The notes beneath the pieces were generated by a model. It was not told the origin of the DNA. It worked only from the letters and a program-made list of their open reading frames with translations, and searched no databases. A program made the position numbers and the translations under genes. Below, piece by piece: positions 6,857 to 6,885 of a DNA stretch of 6,885 bases (within the stretch, counting starts at the first letter, position 1; each line of letters begins with the position of its first letter). This DNA is from Chryseobacterium gleum (GTDB lineage: Bacteria > Bacteroidota > Bacteroidia > Flavobacteriales_D > Crocinitomicaceae). Location of the stretch: assembly GCA_945877045.1 (NCBI GenBank), contig CAMCQW010000103.1, forward strand, positions 1-6,885, in the 5' to 3' direction.

Positions 6857-6864
6857 CAAAAATA
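6857..6864 (-). promoter_or_regulatory. Candidate -7 promoter element for the mtnBDC operon
   Basis: Read on the minus strand, TATTTTTG (6864 to 6857) matches the Bacteroidota -7 consensus TAnnTTTG exactly. It would start transcription near 6850, giving a leader of about 10 bases before the mtnB ATG. The -33 box would fall at or beyond the edge of the window, so it cannot be checked. It may be a chance match inside the end of an upstream gene. Confidence 0.35.
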
Positions 6865-6885
6865 AGTAAGCCATCGATTGAATGA

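Noticed and set aside
6840..6885. SAM-responsive riboswitch controlling the mtn operon
   Set aside because: Only 46 bases precede mtnB in the window, and they contain no recognisable aptamer helices; a longer leader would be outside the window.

Overview
This AT-rich window looks chromosomal and comes from a member of the Bacteroidota, most likely order Flavobacteriales (the order is an inference). The strongest marker is a pair of large exported proteins. Each ends in a type IX secretion (T9SS) sorting tail with a YPNP motif and a lysine-rich C-terminus, and this system is restricted to that phylum. Start codons without clear Shine-Dalgarno sequences and a TAnnTTTG-type -7 element fit the same group.

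Layout. Positions 1-1217 (+) hold the 3' end of rmlA/rfbA (glucose-1-phosphate thymidylyltransferase, dTDP-sugar synthesis). It is joined by an ATGA stop/start overlap to a trans-polyprenyl diphosphate synthase with both Asp-rich motifs intact. Positions 1315-3114 and 3224-4984 (+) hold two tandem paralogous exported proteins, called A and B here. Each has a signal peptide, a choice-of-anchor-J/cleaved-adhesin-like domain, a CARDB/Ig-like middle, a well-conserved module of about 154 residues that I cannot name, and a T9SS tail. A strong C(UUCG)G hairpin terminator separates them. Positions 5017-6839 (-) hold a compact methionine-salvage operon, mtnB-mtnD-mtnC, transcribed right to left and converging on protein B. 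A 31-nt inverted repeat lies at the convergence point.

How the genes work together. MtnB dehydrates methylthioribulose-1-phosphate, MtnC enolises and dephosphorylates the diketo product to acireductone, and MtnD oxidises acireductone to the methionine precursor 2-keto-4-methylthiobutyrate. These are three consecutive steps of the pathway. The rmlA/prenyl synthase pair supplies precursors for cell-envelope glycans and for isoprenoids, but translational coupling is the only direct sign of a link. Proteins A and B should be carried across the outer membrane by T9SS; their ligands or substrates are not visible in the sequence.

No RNA genes, CRISPR arrays, insertion sequences or phage genes were seen, and no stretch without a gene exceeds about 110 bases. 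Most of the window is ordinary. The parts worth a second look are the unnamed module shared by A and B, the sharp codon-use difference between these paralogs, and the small regulatory structures.
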